A stretch of 64,000 nucleotides of DNA. Origin: Eutreptiella sp. 'Long Island Sound 2002'. Its lineage: Eukaryota > Euglenozoa > Euglenophyceae > Eutreptiales > Eutreptiaceae. This document shows, piece by piece, positions 47,443 through 61,668 of this stretch; position 1 is the stretch's first letter; every line of letters starts with the position of its first letter. The notes beneath the pieces are model-generated. The model did not search any database, was not told where the DNA came from, and saw only the letters and a program-made list of their open reading frames with translations. The stretch covers positions 62,001 to 126,000 of the forward strand of contig CAXIWF010000866.1 in the NCBI GenBank assembly GCA_964036045.1. Direction: 5' to 3'. The translations under genes were made by a program, and so were the position numbers.

Positions 47443-47989
47443 GGAAAATTCTCGGAAAATTCTCGGAAAATTCTCGGAAAATTCTCGGAAAATTCCCGGA
47501 AAATTCTCGGAAAATTCTCGGAAAATTCTCGGAAAATTCTCGGAAAATTCTCGGAAAACTCTCGGAAAATTCTCGGAAAATTCTCCGAAAATTCTCAGAA
47601 AATTCTCAATGAATTCTCGAAAAATTCTCCGAAAATTCTCGGAAAATTCACGGAAAATTCTCGGAAAATTCTCGGAAAATTCTCAGAAAATCGTCGGAAA
47701 ATTCTCGGAAAATTCTCAGAAAATTCTCGGAAAAATCTCGGAAAATTCTCGGAAAATTCTCGGAAAATTGACGGAAAATTCTCGGAAAATTCTCGGAAAA
47801 TTCTCGGAAAATTCTCGGAGAAATTCTCGGAGAATTCTCGGAGAATTCTCGGAAAATTCTCGGAAAATTCTCGGAAAATTCTCGGAAAATTCTCGGAAAA
47901 TTCTCGGAAAATTCTCGGAAAATTCTCGGAAAAATCTCGGAAAATTCTCCGAAAATTCTCGGAAAATTCTCGGAAAATTCTCAGAAAAT

Positions 47990-49020
47990 TCTCAATAAAT
48001 TCTCGGAAAATTCTCGGAAAATTCTCGGAAAATTCACGGAAAATTCTCGGAAAATTCTCGGAAAATTCTCAGAAAATCGTCGGAAAATTCTCGGAAAATT
48101 CTCAGAAAATTCTCGGAAAAATCTCGGAAAATTCTCGGAAAACTCTCGGAAAATTGACGGAAAATTCTCGGAAAACTCTCGGAAAATTCTTGGAAAATTC
48201 TCGGAAAAATCTCGGAAAATTCTCGGAAAATTCTCAGAAAATTCTCGGAAAATTCTCGGAAAAGTCTCGGAAAATTCTCGGAAAATTCTCGGAAAATTCT
48301 CGGAAAATTCTCGGAAAATTCTCCGAAAATTCTCAGAAAATTCTCGGAAAATTCCCAGAAAATTCTCGGAAAATTCTCGGAAAATTCTCGGAAGATTCTC
48401 GGAAAATTCTCGGAAAATTCTCGGAAAATTCTCGGAAAATTCTCGGAAAATTCTCGGAAAATTCTCGGAAAATTCTCGGAAGATTCTCGGAAAATTGACG
48501 GAAAACTCTCGGAAAATTCTCCGAAAATTCTCGGAAAATTCTCGGAAAATTCTCAGAAAATTCTCAATAAATTCTCGGAAAATTCTCGGAAAATTCTCGG
48601 AAAATTCACGGAAAATTCTCGGAAAATTCTCGGAAAATTCTCAGAAAATCGTCGGAAAATTCTCGGAAAATTCTCAGAAAATTCTCGGAAAAATCTCGGA
48701 AAATTCTCGGAAAACTCTCGGAAAATTGACGGAAAATTCTCGGAAAACTCTCGGAAAATTCTTGGAAAATTCTCGGAAAAATCTCGGAAAATTCTCGGAA
48801 AATTCTCAGAAAATTCTCGGAAAATTCTCGGAAAAGTCTCGGAAAATTCTCGGAAAATTCTCGGAAAATTCTCGGAAAATTCTCGGAAAATTCTCCGAAA
48901 ATTCTCAGAAAATTCTCGGAAAATTCCCAGAAAATTCTCGGAAAATTCTCGGAAAATTCTCGGAAGATTCTCGGAAAATTCTCGGAAAATTCTCGGAAAA
49001 TTCTCAGAAAATTCTCGGAA
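47990..49020 (+). repeat. Tandem duplication, period 572 bp
   Basis: About 48.0-48.5 kb recurs 52 monomers downstream, with shared GGAAAACTCTC, GGAAAAGTCTC and GGAAGATTCTC variants and AATAAATTCTC at the same offset. Confidence 0.8.
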
Positions 49021-49204
49021 AATTCTCGGAAAATTCTCGGAGAATTGACGGAAAATTCTCGGAAAATTCTCCGAAAATTCTCGGGAAAATTCTCGGAAAA
49101 TTCTCAGAAAATTCTCGGAAAATTCTCGGAAAATTCTCAGAAAATTCTCGGAAAATTCTCGGAAAATTCTCGGAAAATTCTCGGAAAATTCTCGGAAAAT
49201 TCTC

Positions 49205-49480
49205 GGAGAAATTCTCGGAGAATTCTCGGAGAATTCTCGGAAAATTCTCGGAGAAATGCTCGGAGAAATTCTCGGAGAAAATCTCGGAGAAGTTCTCGGA
49301 GAAATTCTCGGAGAAAATCTCGGAGAAAATTCTCGGAGAAATTCTCGGAGAAATTCTCGGAGAATTCTCGGAGAATTCTCGGAGAATTCTCGGATAAAAA
49401 AAAAACGAGAATTCTCGGAATTGGGAAATTTTCTGAATTTCTCGGAAATTCTCGGAATTTTCGGAATTCTCGGAATTCTC
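49205..49480 (+). repeat. Module 23, full
   Basis: A10 at 49,396-49,405. No unusual change. Confidence 0.9.
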
Positions 49481-51426
49481 GGAAAATTCTCGGAAAATTC
49501 TCGGAAAATTCTCGGAAAATTCTCGGAAAATTCCCGGAAAATTCTCGGAAAATTCTCGGAAGATTCTCGGAAAATTCTCAGAAAATTCTCGGAAAATTCT
49601 CGGAAAATTCTCGGAAAATTCTCGGAAAATTCTCGGAAAATTCTCGGAAAAATCTCGGAAAAATCTCGGAAAATTCTCGGACAATTCTCGGAAAATTCTC
49701 AGAAAATTCTCGGAAAATTCTCGGAAAATTCTCGGAAAATTGTCGGAAAATTCTCAGAAAATTCTCAATAAATTCTCGGAAAATTCTCGGAAAATTCTCG
49801 GAAAATTCTCGGAAAATTCTCGGAAAATTCTCGGAAAATTCTCGGAAAAATCTCGGAAAATTCTCGGAAAATTCTCGGAAAATTCTCGGAAAATTCTCAG
49901 AAAATTCTCAATAAATTCTCGGAAAATTCTCGGAAAATTCTCGGAAAATTCACGGAAAATTCTCGGAAAATTCTCGGAAAATTCTCAGAAAATCGTCGGA
50001 AAATTCTCCGAAAATTCTCAGAAAATTCTCGGAAAAATCTCGGAAAATTCTCGGAAAATTCTCGGAAAATTGACGGAAAATTCTCGGAAAATTCTCGGAA
50101 AATTCTCGGAAAATTCTCGGAAAATTCTCGGAAAATTCTCGGAAAATTCTCGGAAAATTCTCAGAAAATTCTCGGAAAATTCCCAGAAAATTCTCGGAAA
50201 ATTCTCCGAAAATTGACGGAAAATTCTCCGAAAATTCTCGGAAAATTCTCGGAAAATTCTCGGAAAATTCTCGGAAAATTCTCGGAAAATTCTCGGAAAA
50301 TTCTCGGAAAATTCTCGGAAAATTCTCGGAAAATCTCGGAAAATTCTCGGAAAAATTCTCGGAAAATTCTCAGAAAATTCTCGGAAAATTCTCGGAAAAT
50401 TCTCGGAAAATTCTCGGAAAATTCTCGGAAAATTCTCGGAAAATTCTCGGAAAATTCTCGGAAAATTCTCGGAAAATTCTCGGAAAATCTCGGAAAATTC
50501 TCGGAAAATTCTCAGAAAATTCTCGGAAAATTCTCGGAAAATTCTCGGAAAATTGACGGAAAATTCTCGGAAAATTCTCGGAAAATTCTCGGAAAATTCT
50601 CGGAAAATTCTCGGAAAATTCTCGGAAAATTCTCGGAAAATTCTCGGAAAATTCTCAGAAAATTCTTGGAAAATTCCCAGAAAATTCTCGGAAAATTCTC
50701 GGAAAATTCTCGGAAAATTCTCGGAAAATTCTCGGAAAATTCTCGGAAAATTCTCGGAAAATTCTCGGAAAATTCTCGGAAAATTCTCGGAAAATTCTCG
50801 GAAAATTGACGGAAAATTCTCGGAAAATTCTCGGAAAATTCTCGGAAAATTGACGGAAAATTCTCGGAAAATTCTCGGAAAATTCTCGGAAAATTCTCGG
50901 AAAATTCTCGGAAAATTCTCGGAAAATTCTCGGAAAATTCTCGGAAAATTCTCGGAAAATTCTCGGGAAAATCTCGGAAAATTCTCGGAAAATTCTCGGA
51001 AAATTCTCAGAAAATTCTCGGAAAATTCTAGGAAAATTCTCGGAAAATTCTCGGAAAATTCTCGGAAAATTCTCGGAAAATTCTCGGAAAATTCTCGGAA
51101 AATTCTCGGAAAATTCTCGGGAAAATCTCGGAAAATTCTCGGAAAATTCTCGGAAAATTCTCAGAAAATTCTCGGAAAACTCTCGGAAAATTCTCAGAAA
51201 ATTCTCGGAAAATTCTCGGAAAATTCTCGGAAAATTCTCGGAAAATTCTCGGAAAATTCTCGGAAAATTGACGGAAAATTCTCGGAAAATTCTCCGAAAA
51301 TTCTCGGAAAATTCTCGGAAAATTCTCGGAAAATTCTCGGAAAATTCTCGGAAAATTCTCAGAAAATTCTCGGAAAATTCTCGGAAAATTCTCGGAAAAT
51401 TCTCGGAAAATTCTCGGAAAATTCTC

Positions 51427-51701
51427 GGAGAAATTCTCGGAGTATTCTCGGAGAATTCTCGGAAAATTCTCGGAGAAATGCTCGGAGAAATTCTCGGAGA
51501 AAATCTCGCAGAAGTTCTCGGAGAAATTCTCGGAGAAAATCTCGGAGAAAATTCTCGGAGAAATTCTCGGAGAAATTCTCGGAGAATTCTCGGAGAATTC
51601 TCGGAGAATTCTCGGATAAAAAAAAACGAGAATTCTCGGAATTGGGAAATTTTCTGAACTTCTCGGAAAGTCTCGGAATTTTCGGAATTCTCGGAATTCT
51701 C
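51427..51701 (+). repeat. Module 24, full
   Basis: A9 at 51,618-51,626. The rare CTCGCAGAAGTTCTC and GAACTTCTCGGAAAGTCTC are shared with module 26, placed 6,655 bp away. Confidence 0.9.
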
Positions 51702-54389
51702 GGAAAATTCTCGGAAAATTCTCGGAAAATTCTCGGAAAATTCTCGGAAAATTCTCGGAAAATTCTCGGAAAATTCTCGGAAAATTCTCGGAAAATTCTC
51801 GGAAAAATCTCGGAAAATTCTCGGACAATTCTCGGAAAATTCTCAGAAAATTCTCGGAAAATTCTCGGAAAACTCTCGGAAAATTCTCGGAAAATTCTCA
51901 GAAAATTCTCAATAAATTCTCGGAAAATTCTCGGAAAGTTCTCGGAAAATTCTCGGAAAATTCTCGGAAAATTCTCGGAAAATTCTCGGAAAATTCTCGG
52001 AAAATTGACGGAAAATTCTCGGAAAAATCTCGGAAAATTCTCGGAAAATTCTCGGAAAATTCTCGGAAAATTCTCAGAAAATTCTCAATAAATTCTCGGA
52101 AAATTCTCGGAAAATTCTCGGAAAATTCACGGAAAATTCTCGGAAAATTCTCGGAAAATTCTCAGAAAATCGTCGGAAAATTCTCGGAAAATTCTCAGAA
52201 AATTCTCGGAAAAATCTCGCAAAATTCTCGGAAAATTCTCGGAAAATTGACGAAAAATTCTCGGAAAATTCTCGGAAAGTTCTTGGAAAATTCTCGGAAA
52301 AATCTCGGAAAATTCTCGGAAAATTCTCGGAAAATTCTCAGAAAATTCTCGGAAAATTCTCAGAAAAATTTTCGGAAAATTCTCGGAAAATTCTCGGAAA
52401 ATTCTCGGAAAATTATCGGAAAATTCTCGGAAAATTCTCAGAAAATTCTCGGAAAATTCCCAGAAAATTCTCGGAAAATTCTCCGAAAATTCTCGGAAAA
52501 TTCTCGGAAAATTCTCGGAAAATTCTCGGAAAATTCTCGGAAAATTCTCGGAAAATTCTCGGAAAATTCTCGGAAAATTCTCGGAAAATTCTCGGAAAAT
52601 TCTCGGAAAATTGACGGAAAATTCTCGGAAAATTCTCGGAAAATTCTCGGAAAATTGACGGAAAATTCTCGGAAAATTCTCGGAAAATTCTCGGAAAATT
52701 CTCGGAAAATTCTCGGAAAATTCTCGGAAAATTCTCGGAAAATTCTCGGAAAATTCTCGGAAAATTCTCGGAAAATCTCAGAAAATTCTCGGAAAAATTC
52801 TCGGAAAATTCTCAGAAAATTCTCGGAAAATTCTCGGAAAATTCTCGGAAAATTCTCGGAAAATTCTCGGAAAATTCTCGGAAAATTCTCGGAAAATTCT
52901 CGGAAAATTCTCGGAAAATTCTCGGAAAATCTCGGAAAACTCTCAAAAAATTCTCGGAAAATTCCCGGAAAATTCTCAGAAAATTCTCGGAAAATTCTCG
53001 GAAAATTCTCGGAAAATTGACGGAAAATTCTCGGAAAATTCTCGGAAAATTCTCGGAAAATTCTCGGAAAATTCTCAGAAAATTCTCGGAAAATTCTCGG
53101 AAAATTCTCAGAAAATTCTCGGAAAATTCTCGGAAAATTCTCGGAAAATTGACGGAAAATTCTCGGAAAATTCTCGGAAAATTCTCGGAAAATTGACGGA
53201 AAATTCTCGGAAAATTCTCGGAAAATTCTCGGAAAATTCTCGGAAAATTCTCGGAAAATTCTCGGAAAATTCTCGGAAAATTCTCGGAAAATTCTCGGAA
53301 AATTCTCGGGAAAATCTCGGAAAATTCTCGAAAATTCTTGGAAAATTCTCAGAAAATTCTCGGAAAATTCTCGGAAAATTCTCGGAAAATTCTCGGAAAA
53401 TTCTCGGAAAATTCTCGGAAAATTCTCGGAAAATTCTCGGAAAATTCTCGGAAAATTCTCGGGAAAATCTCGGAAAATTCTCGGAAAATTCTCGGAAAAC
53501 TCTCAGAAAATTCTCGGAAAATTCTCGGAAAATTCTCAGAAAATTCTCGGAAAATTCTCGGAAAATTCTCGGAAAATTCTCGGAAAACTCTCGGAAAATT
53601 CTCGGAAAATTCTCCGAAAATTCTCGGAAAATTCTCGGAAAATTCTCAGAAAATTCTCGGAAAATTCTCGGAAAATTCTCAGAAAATTCTCGGAAAATTC
53701 TCGGAAAATTCTCGGAAATTTCTCAGAAAATCGTCGGAAAATTCTCGGAAAATTCTCGGAAAATTCTCGGAAAAATCTCGGAAAATTCTCGGAAAATTCT
53801 CGGAAAATTGACGGAAAAATCTCGGAAAATTCTCGGAAAATTGACGGAAAATTCTCGGAAAATTCTCGGAAAATTCTCGGAAAATTCTCGGAAAAATCTC
53901 GGAAAATTCTCGGAAAATTCTCGGAAAATTCTCAGAAAATTCCCGGAAAATTTTCGGAAAATTCTCGGAAAATTCTCGGAAAATTCTCGGAAAATTCTCG
54001 GAAAATTCTCGGAAAATTCTCGGAAAATTCTCAGAAAATTCTCGGAAAAATCTCGGAAAATTCTCGGAAAATTCTCGGAAAATGGACGGAAAATTCTCGG
54101 AAAATTCTCGGAAAATTCTTGGAAAATTCTCGGAAAAATCTCGGAAAATTCTCGGAAAATTCTCGGAAAATTGACGGAAAATTCTCGGAAAATTCTCGGA
54201 AAATTCTCGGAAAATTCTCGGAGAAATTCTCGGAGAATTCTCGGATAATTCTCGGAAAATTCTCGGAAAATTCTCGGAAAATTCTCGGAAAATTCTCGGA
54301 AAATTCTCGGAAAATTCTCGGAAAATTCTCGGAAAAATCTCGGAAAATTCTCGGAAAATTCTCGGAAAATTCTCGGAAAATTCTCAGAA

Positions 54390-54940
54390 AATTCTCAATA
54401 AATTCTCGGAAAATTCTCGGAAAATTCTCGGAAAATTCACGGAAAATTCTCAGAAAATTCTCGGAAAATTCTCAGAAAATCGTCGGAAAATTCTCGGAAA
54501 ATTCTCAGAAAATTCTCGGAAAAATCTCGGTAAATTCTCGGAAAACTCTCGGAAAATTGACGGAAAATTCTCGGAAAATTCTCGGAAAATTCTTGGAAAA
54601 TTCTCGGAAAAATCTCGGAAAATTCTCGGAAAATTCTCAGAAAATTCTCGGAAAATTCTCGGAAAAGTCTCGGAAAATTGTCGGGAAAATCTCAGAAAAA
54701 TTCTCGGAAAATTCTCGGAAAATTCTCGGAAAATTCTCAGAAAATTCTCGGAAAATTCCCAGAAAATTCTCAATAAATTCTCGGAAAATTCTCGGAAAAT
54801 TCTCGGAAAATTCACGGAAAATTCTCAGAAAATTCTCGGAAAATTCTCAGAAAATCGTCGGAAAATTCTCGGAAAATTCTCAGAAAATTCTCGGAAAAAT
54901 CTCGGTAAATTCTCGGAAAACTCTCGGAAAATTGACGGAA
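54390..54940 (+). repeat. Tandem duplication, offset 375 bp
   Basis: A run of about 165 bp at 54,397 recurs at 54,772. Both hold the rare CTCGGTAAATTC and CTCGGAAAACTC. The offset is 34 monomers plus one base, explained by a 12-mer between them. Confidence 0.8.
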
Positions 54941-55695
54941 AATTCTCGGGAAATTCTCAGAAAATTCTCGGAAAATTCTCGGAAAATTCTCGGAAGATTC
55001 TCGGAAAATTCTCGGAAAATTCTCGGAAAATTCTCGGAAAATTCTCGGAAAATTCTCGGAAAACTCTCTGAAAATTCTCGGAAAATTCTCGGAAAATTGA
55101 CGGAAAATTCTCGGAAAATTCTCGGAAAATTCTCGGAAAATTGACGGAAAATTCTCCGAAAATTCTCGGAAAATTCTCGGAAAATTCTCGGAAAATTCTC
55201 GGAAAATTCTCGGAAAATTCTCGGAAAATTCTCGGAAAATTGTCGGGAAAATCTCGGAAAATTCTCGGAAAATTCTCGGAAAATTCTCAGAAAATTCTCG
55301 GAAAATTCTCGGAAAATTCTCGGAAAATTCTCGGAAAATTCTCGGAAAATTCTCGGAAAATTCTCGGAAAATTCTCGGAAAATTCTCGGGAAAATCTCGG
55401 AAAATTCTCGGAAAATTCTCGGAAAATTCTCAGAAAATTCTCGGAAAATTCTCGGAAAATTCTCAGAAAATTCTCGGAAAATTCTCGGTAAATTCTCGGA
55501 AAATTCTCGGAAAATTCTCGGAAAATTCTCGGAAAATTGACGGAAAATTCTCGGAAAATTGTCCGAAAATTCTCGGAAAATTCTCGGAAAATTCTCAGAA
55601 AATTCTCGGAAAATTCTCGGAAAATTCTCAGAAAATTCTCGGAAAATTCTCGGAAAATTCTCGGAAAATTCTCGGAAAATTCTCGGAAAATTCTC

Positions 55696-55970
55696 GGAGA
55701 AATTCTCGGAGAATTCTCGGAGATTTCTCGGAAAATTCTCGGAGAAATGCTCGGAGAAATTCTCGGAGAAAATCTCGGAGAAGTTCTCGGAGAAATTCTC
55801 GGAGAAAATCTCGGAGAAAGTTCTCGGAGAAATTCTCGGAGAAATTCTCGGAGAATTCTCGGAGAATTCTCGGAGAATTCTCGGATAAAAAAAAACGAGA
55901 ATTCTCGGAATTGGGAAATTTTCTGAATTTCTCGGAAATTCTCGGAATTTTCGGAATTCTCGGAATTCTC
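55696..55970 (+). repeat. Module 25, full
   Basis: A9 at 55,887-55,895. It has GGAGATTTCTC and a GGAGAAAGTTCTC 13-mer. Confidence 0.9.
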
Positions 55971-58081
55971 GGAAAATTCTCGGAAAATTCTCGGAAAATT
56001 CTCGGAAAATTCTCGGAAAATTCCCGGAAAATTCTTGGAAAATTCTCGGAAGATTCTCGGAAAAGTCTCAGAAAATTCTCGGAAAATTCTCGGAAAATTC
56101 TCGGAAAATTCTCGGAAAATTCTGGGAAAATTCTCGGAAAATTCTCGGAAAAATCTCGGAAAATTCTCGGACAATTCTCGGAAAATTCTCAGAAAATTCT
56201 CGGAAAATTCTCGGAAAATTCTCGGAAAATTCTCGGAAAATTCTCAGAAAATTCTCAATAAATTCTCGGAAAATTCTCGGAAAATTCTCGGAAAATTCTC
56301 GGAAAATTCTCGGAAAATTCTCGGAAAATTCTCGGAAAATTCTCGGAAAATTCTCGGAAAAATCTCGGAAATTTCTCGGAAAATTCTCGGAAAATTCTCG
56401 GAAAATTCTCAGAAAATTCTCAATAAATTCTCGGAAAATTCTCGGAAAATTCTCGGAAAATTCACGGAAAATTCTCGGAAAATTCTCGGAAAATTCTCAG
56501 AAAATCGTCGGAAAATTCTCCGAAAATTCTCAGAAAATTCTCGGAAAAATCTCGGAAAATTCTCGGAAAATTCTCGGAAAATTGACGGAAAATTCTCGGA
56601 AAATTCTCGGAAAATTCTCGGAAAATTCTCGGAAAATTCTCGGAAAATTCTCGGAAAATTCTCGGAAAATTCTCAGAAAATTCTCGGAAAATTCCCAGAA
56701 AATTCTCGGAAAATTCTCCGAAAATTCTCGCAAAATTCTCGGAAAATTCTCGGAAAATTCTCGGAAAATTCTCGGAAAATTCTCGGAAAATTCTCGGAAA
56801 ATTCTCGGAAAATTCTCGGAAAATTGACGGAAAATTCTCGGAAAATTCTCGGAAAATTCTCCGAAAATTGACGGAAAATTCTCCGAAAATTCTCGGAAAA
56901 TTCTCGGAAAATTCTCGGAAAATTCTCGGAAAATTCTCGGAAAATTCTCGGAAAATTCTCGGAAAATTCTCGGAAAATTCTCGGAAAATCTCGGAAAATT
57001 CTCGGAAAAATTCTCGGAAAATTCTCAGAAAATTCTCGGAAAATTCTCGGAAAATTCTCGGAAAATTCTCGGAAAATTCTCGGAAAATTCTCGGAAAATT
57101 CTCGGAAAATTCTCGGAAAATTCTCGGAAAATTCTCGGAAAATCTCGGAAAATTCTCGGAAAATTCTCAGAAAATTCTCGGAAAATTCTCGGAAAATTCT
57201 CGGAAAATTGACGGAAAATTCTCGGAAAATTCTGGGAAAATTCTCGGAAAATTCTCGGAAAATTCTCGGAAAATTCTCGGAAAATTCTCGGAAAATTCTC
57301 GGAAAATTCTCAGAAAATTCTCGGAAAATTCCCAGAAAATTCTCGGAAAATTCTCGGAAAATTCTCGGAAAATTCTCGGAAAATTCTCGGAAAATTCTCG
57401 GAAAATTCTCGGAAAATTCTCGGAAAATTCTCGGAAAATTCTCGGAAAATTCTCGGAAAATTGACGGAAAATTCTCGGAAAATTCTCGGAAAATTCTCGG
57501 AAAATTGACGGAAAATTCTCGGAAAATTCTCGGAAAATTCTCGGAAAATTCTCGGAAAATTCTCGGAAAATTCTCGGAAAATTCTCGGAAAATTCTCGGA
57601 AAATTCTCGGAAAATTCTCGGGAAAATCTCGGAAAATTCTCGGAAAATTCTCGGAAAATTCTCAGAAAATTCTCGGAAAATTCTAGGAAAATTCTCGGAA
57701 AATTCTCGGAAAATTCTCGGAAAATTCTCGGAAAATTCTCGGAAAATTCTCGGAAAATTCTCGGAAAATTCTCGGGAAAATCTCGGAAAATTCTCGGAAA
57801 ATTCTCGGAAAATTCTCGGAAAATTCTCGGAAAATTCTCGGAAAATTCTCAGAAAATTCTCGGAAAATTCTCGGAAAATTCTCGGAAAATTCTCGGAAAA
57901 TTCTCGGAAAATTCTCGGAAAATTGACGGAAAATTCTCGGAAAATTCTCCGAAAATTCTCGGAAAATTCTCGGAAAATTCTCGGAAAATTCTCGGAAAAT
58001 TCTCGGAAAATTCTCAGAAAATTCTCGGAAAATTCTCGGAAAATTCTCGGAAAATTCTCGGAAAATTCTCGGAAAATTCTC

Positions 58082-58357
58082 GGAGAAATTCTCGGAGAAT
58101 TCTCGGAGAATTCTCGGAAAATTCTTGGAGAAATGCTCGGAGAAATTCTCGGAGAAAATCTCGCAGAAGTTCTCGGAGAAATTCTCGGAGAAAATCTCGG
58201 AGAAAATTCTCGGAGAAATTCTCGGAGAAATTCTCGGAGAATTCTCGGAGAATTCTCGGAGAATTCTCGGATAAAAAAAAACGAGAATTCTCGGAATTGG
58301 GAAATTTTCTGAACTTCTCGGAAAGTCTCGGAATTTTCGGAATTCTCGGAATTCTCG
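58082..58357 (+). repeat. Module 26, full
   Basis: A9 at 58,273-58,281. Partner of module 24 in the duplication of about 4 kb. Confidence 0.9.
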
Positions 58358-60897
58358 GAAAATTCTCGGAAAATTCTCGGAAAATTCTCGGAAAATTCTC
58401 GGAAAATTCTCGGAAAATTCTCGGAAAATTCTCGGAAAATTCTCGGAAAATTCTCGGAAAATTCTCGGAAAATTCTCGGAAAATTCTCGGAAAAATCTCG
58501 GAAAAATCTCGGACAATTCTCGGAAAATTCTCAGAAAATTCTCGGAAAATTCTCGGAAAACTCTCGGAAAATTCTCGGAAAATTCTCAGAAAATTCTCAA
58601 TAAATTCTCGGAAAATTCTCGGAAAATTCTCGGAAAATTCTCGGAAAATTCTCGGAAAATTCTCGGAAAATTCTCGGAAAATTCTCGGAAAATTGACGGA
58701 AAATTCTCGGAAAAATCTCAGAAAATTCTCGGAAAATTCTCGGAAAATTCTCGGAAAATTCTCAGAAAATTCTCAATAAATTCTCGGAAAATTCTCGGAA
58801 AATTCTCGGAAAATTCACGGAAAATTCTCGGAAAATTCTCGGAAAATTCTCAGAAAATCGTCGGAAAATTCTCGGAAAATTCTCAGAAAATTCTCGGAAA
58901 AATCTCGGAAAATTCTCGGAAAATTCTCGGAAAGTTGACGGAAAATTCTCGGAAAATTCTCGGAAAGTTCTTGGAAAATTCTCGGAAAAATCTCGGAAAA
59001 TTCTCGGAAAATTCTCGGAAAATTCTCAGAAAATTCTCGGAAAATTCTCAGAAAAATTTTCGGAAAATTCTCGGAAAATTCTCGGAAAATTCTCGGAAAA
59101 TTCTCGGAAAATTCTCGGAAAATTCTCAGAAAATTCTCGGAAAATTCCCAGAAAATTCTCGGAAAATTCTCTGAAAATTCTCGGAAAATTCTCGGAAAAT
59201 TCTCGGAAAATTCTCGGAAAATTCTCGGAAAATTCTCGGAAAATTCTCAGAAAATTCTCGGAAAATTCTCGGAAAATTCTCGGAAAATTGACGGAAAATT
59301 CTCGGAAAATTCTCGGAAAATTCTCGGAAAATTGACGGAAAATTCTCGGAAAATTCTCGGAAAATTCTCGGAAAATTCTCGGAAAATTCTCGGAAAATTC
59401 TCGGAAAATTCTCGGAAAATTCTCGGAAAATTCTCGGAAAATTCTCGGAAAATCTCGGAAAATTCTCGGAAAAATTCTCGGAAAATTCTCAGAAAATTCT
59501 CGGAAAATTCTCGGAAAATTCTCGGAAAATTCTCGGAAAATTCTCGGAAAATTCTCGGAAAATTCTCGGAAAATTCTCGGAAAATTCTCGGAAAATTCTC
59601 GGAAAATCTCGGAAAACTCTCGGAAAATTCTCGGAAAATTCTCGGAACATTCTCAGAAAATTCTCGGAAAATTCTCGGAAAATTCTCGGAAAATTGACGG
59701 AAAATTCTCGGAAAATTCTCGGAAAATTCTCGGAAAATTCTCGGAAAATTCTCAGAAAATTCTCGGAAAATTCTCGGAAAATTCTCAGAAAATTCTCGGA
59801 AAATTCTCGGAAAATTCTCGGAAAATTGACGGAAAATTCTCGGAAAATTCTCGGAAAATTCTCGGAAAATTGACGGAAAATTCTCGGAAAATTCTCGGAA
59901 AATTCTCGGAAAATTCTCGGAAAATTCTCGGAAAATTCTCGGAAAATTCTCGGAAAATTCTCGGAAAATTCTCGGAAAATTCTCGGGAAAATCTCGGAAA
60001 ATTCTCGAAAATTCTTGGAAAATTCTCGGAAAATTCTCGGAAAATTCTCGGAAAATTCTCCGAAAATTCTCGGAAAATTCTCGGAAAATTCTCAGAAAAT
60101 TCTCGGAAAATTCTCGGAAAATTCTCAGAAAATTCTCGGAAAATTCTCGGAAAATTCTCGGAAAATTCTCAGAAAATCGTCGGAAAATTCTCGGAAAATT
60201 CTCGGAAAATTCTCGGAAAAATCTCGGAAAATTCTCGGAAAATTCTCGGAAAATTGACGGAAAAATCTCGGAAAATTCTCGGAAAATTCGCGGAAAATTG
60301 ACGGAAAATTCTCGGAAAATTCTCGGAAAATTCTCGGAAAATTCTCGGAAAAATCTCGGAAAATTCTCGGAAAATTCTCGGAAAATTCTCAGAAAATTCT
60401 CGGAAAATTTTCGGAAAATTCTCAGAAAATTTTCGGAAAATTCTCGGAAAATTCTCGGAAAATTCTCGGAAAATTCTCGGAAAATTCTCAGAAAATTCTC
60501 GGAAAAATCTCGGAAAATTCTCGGAAAATTCTCGGAAAATGGACGGAAAATTCTCGGAAAATTCTCGGAAAATTCTTGGAAAATTCTCGGAAAAATCTCG
60601 GAAAATTCTCGGAAAATTCTCGGAAAATTCTCAGAAAATTCTCCGAAAATTCTCGGAAAATTCTCGGAAAATTCTCGGAAAATTCTCGGAAAATTCTCGG
60701 AAAATTCCCAGAAAATTCTCGGAAAAATTCTCGGAAAATTCTCGGAAAATTCTGGGAAAATTCTCGGAAAATTCTCGGAAAATTCTCGGAAAATTGACGG
60801 AAAATTCTCGGAAAATTCTCGGAAAATTCTCGGAAAATTCTCGGAAAATTCTCAGAAAATTCTCGGAAAATTCTCGGAAAATTCTCGGAAAATTCTC

Positions 60898-61152
60898 GGA
60901 GAAATTCTCGGAGAATTCTCGGAGAAATGCTCGGAGAAATTCTCGGAGAAAATCTCGGAGAAGTTCTCGGAGAAATTCTCGGAGAAAATCTCGGAGAAAA
61001 TTCTCGGAGAAATTCTCGGAGAAATTCTCGGAGAATTCTCGGAGAATTCTCGGAGAATTCTCGGATAAAAAAAAAAACGAGAATTCTCGGAATTCGAAAA
61101 TTCTCGGAATTTCTCGGAAATTCTCGGTATTTTCGGAATTCTCGGAATTCTC
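60898..61152 (+). repeat. Module 27, full without the plain monomer
   Basis: A11 at 61,067-61,077. It returns to the GGAATTCGAAAA form seen in module 1. The tail has GGTATTTTC. Confidence 0.88.
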
Positions 61153-61668
61153 GGAAAATTCTCGGAATATTCTCGGAAAATTCTCGGAAAATTCTCGGAA
61201 AATTCCCGCAAAATTCTCGGAAAATTCTCGGAAAATTCTCGGAAAATTCTCGGAAAATTCTCGGAAAATTCTCGGAAAATTCTCGGAAAATTCTCGGAAA
61301 ATTCTCGGAAAATTCTCGGAAAATTCTCGGAAAATTCTCAAAAAATTCTCGGAAAATTGACGGAAAATTCTCGGAAAATTCTCGGAAAATTCTCGGAAAG
61401 TTCTCGGAAAATTCTCGGAAAATTCTCGGAAAATTCTGGGAAAATCTCGGAAAATTCTCGGAAAATTCTCGGAAAATTCTCGGAAAATTCTCGGAAAATT
61501 CTCGGAAAATTCTCGGAAAATTCTCGGAAAATTCTCGGAAAATCCTCGCAAAATTCTCGGAAAATTCTCGGAAAATTCTCGGAAAATTCTCGGAAAATTC
61601 TCGGAAAATTCTCGGAAAATTCTCGGAAAATTGACGGAAAATTCTCGGAAAATTCTCGGAAAATTCTC

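Larger units (their letters stand above)
49900..60550 (+). repeat. Large dispersed duplication, offset about 6.66 kb
   Basis: A segment of about 4 kb starting near 49.9 kb recurs from near 56.4 kb. Landmark pairs: TGACGGAAAATTCTCCG near 50,213 and 56,868 (offset 6,655), modules 24 and 26 (6,655), and CTCGAAAATTCTTGG near 53,328 and 60,005 (6,677). Small indels explain the drift. Confidence 0.8.
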
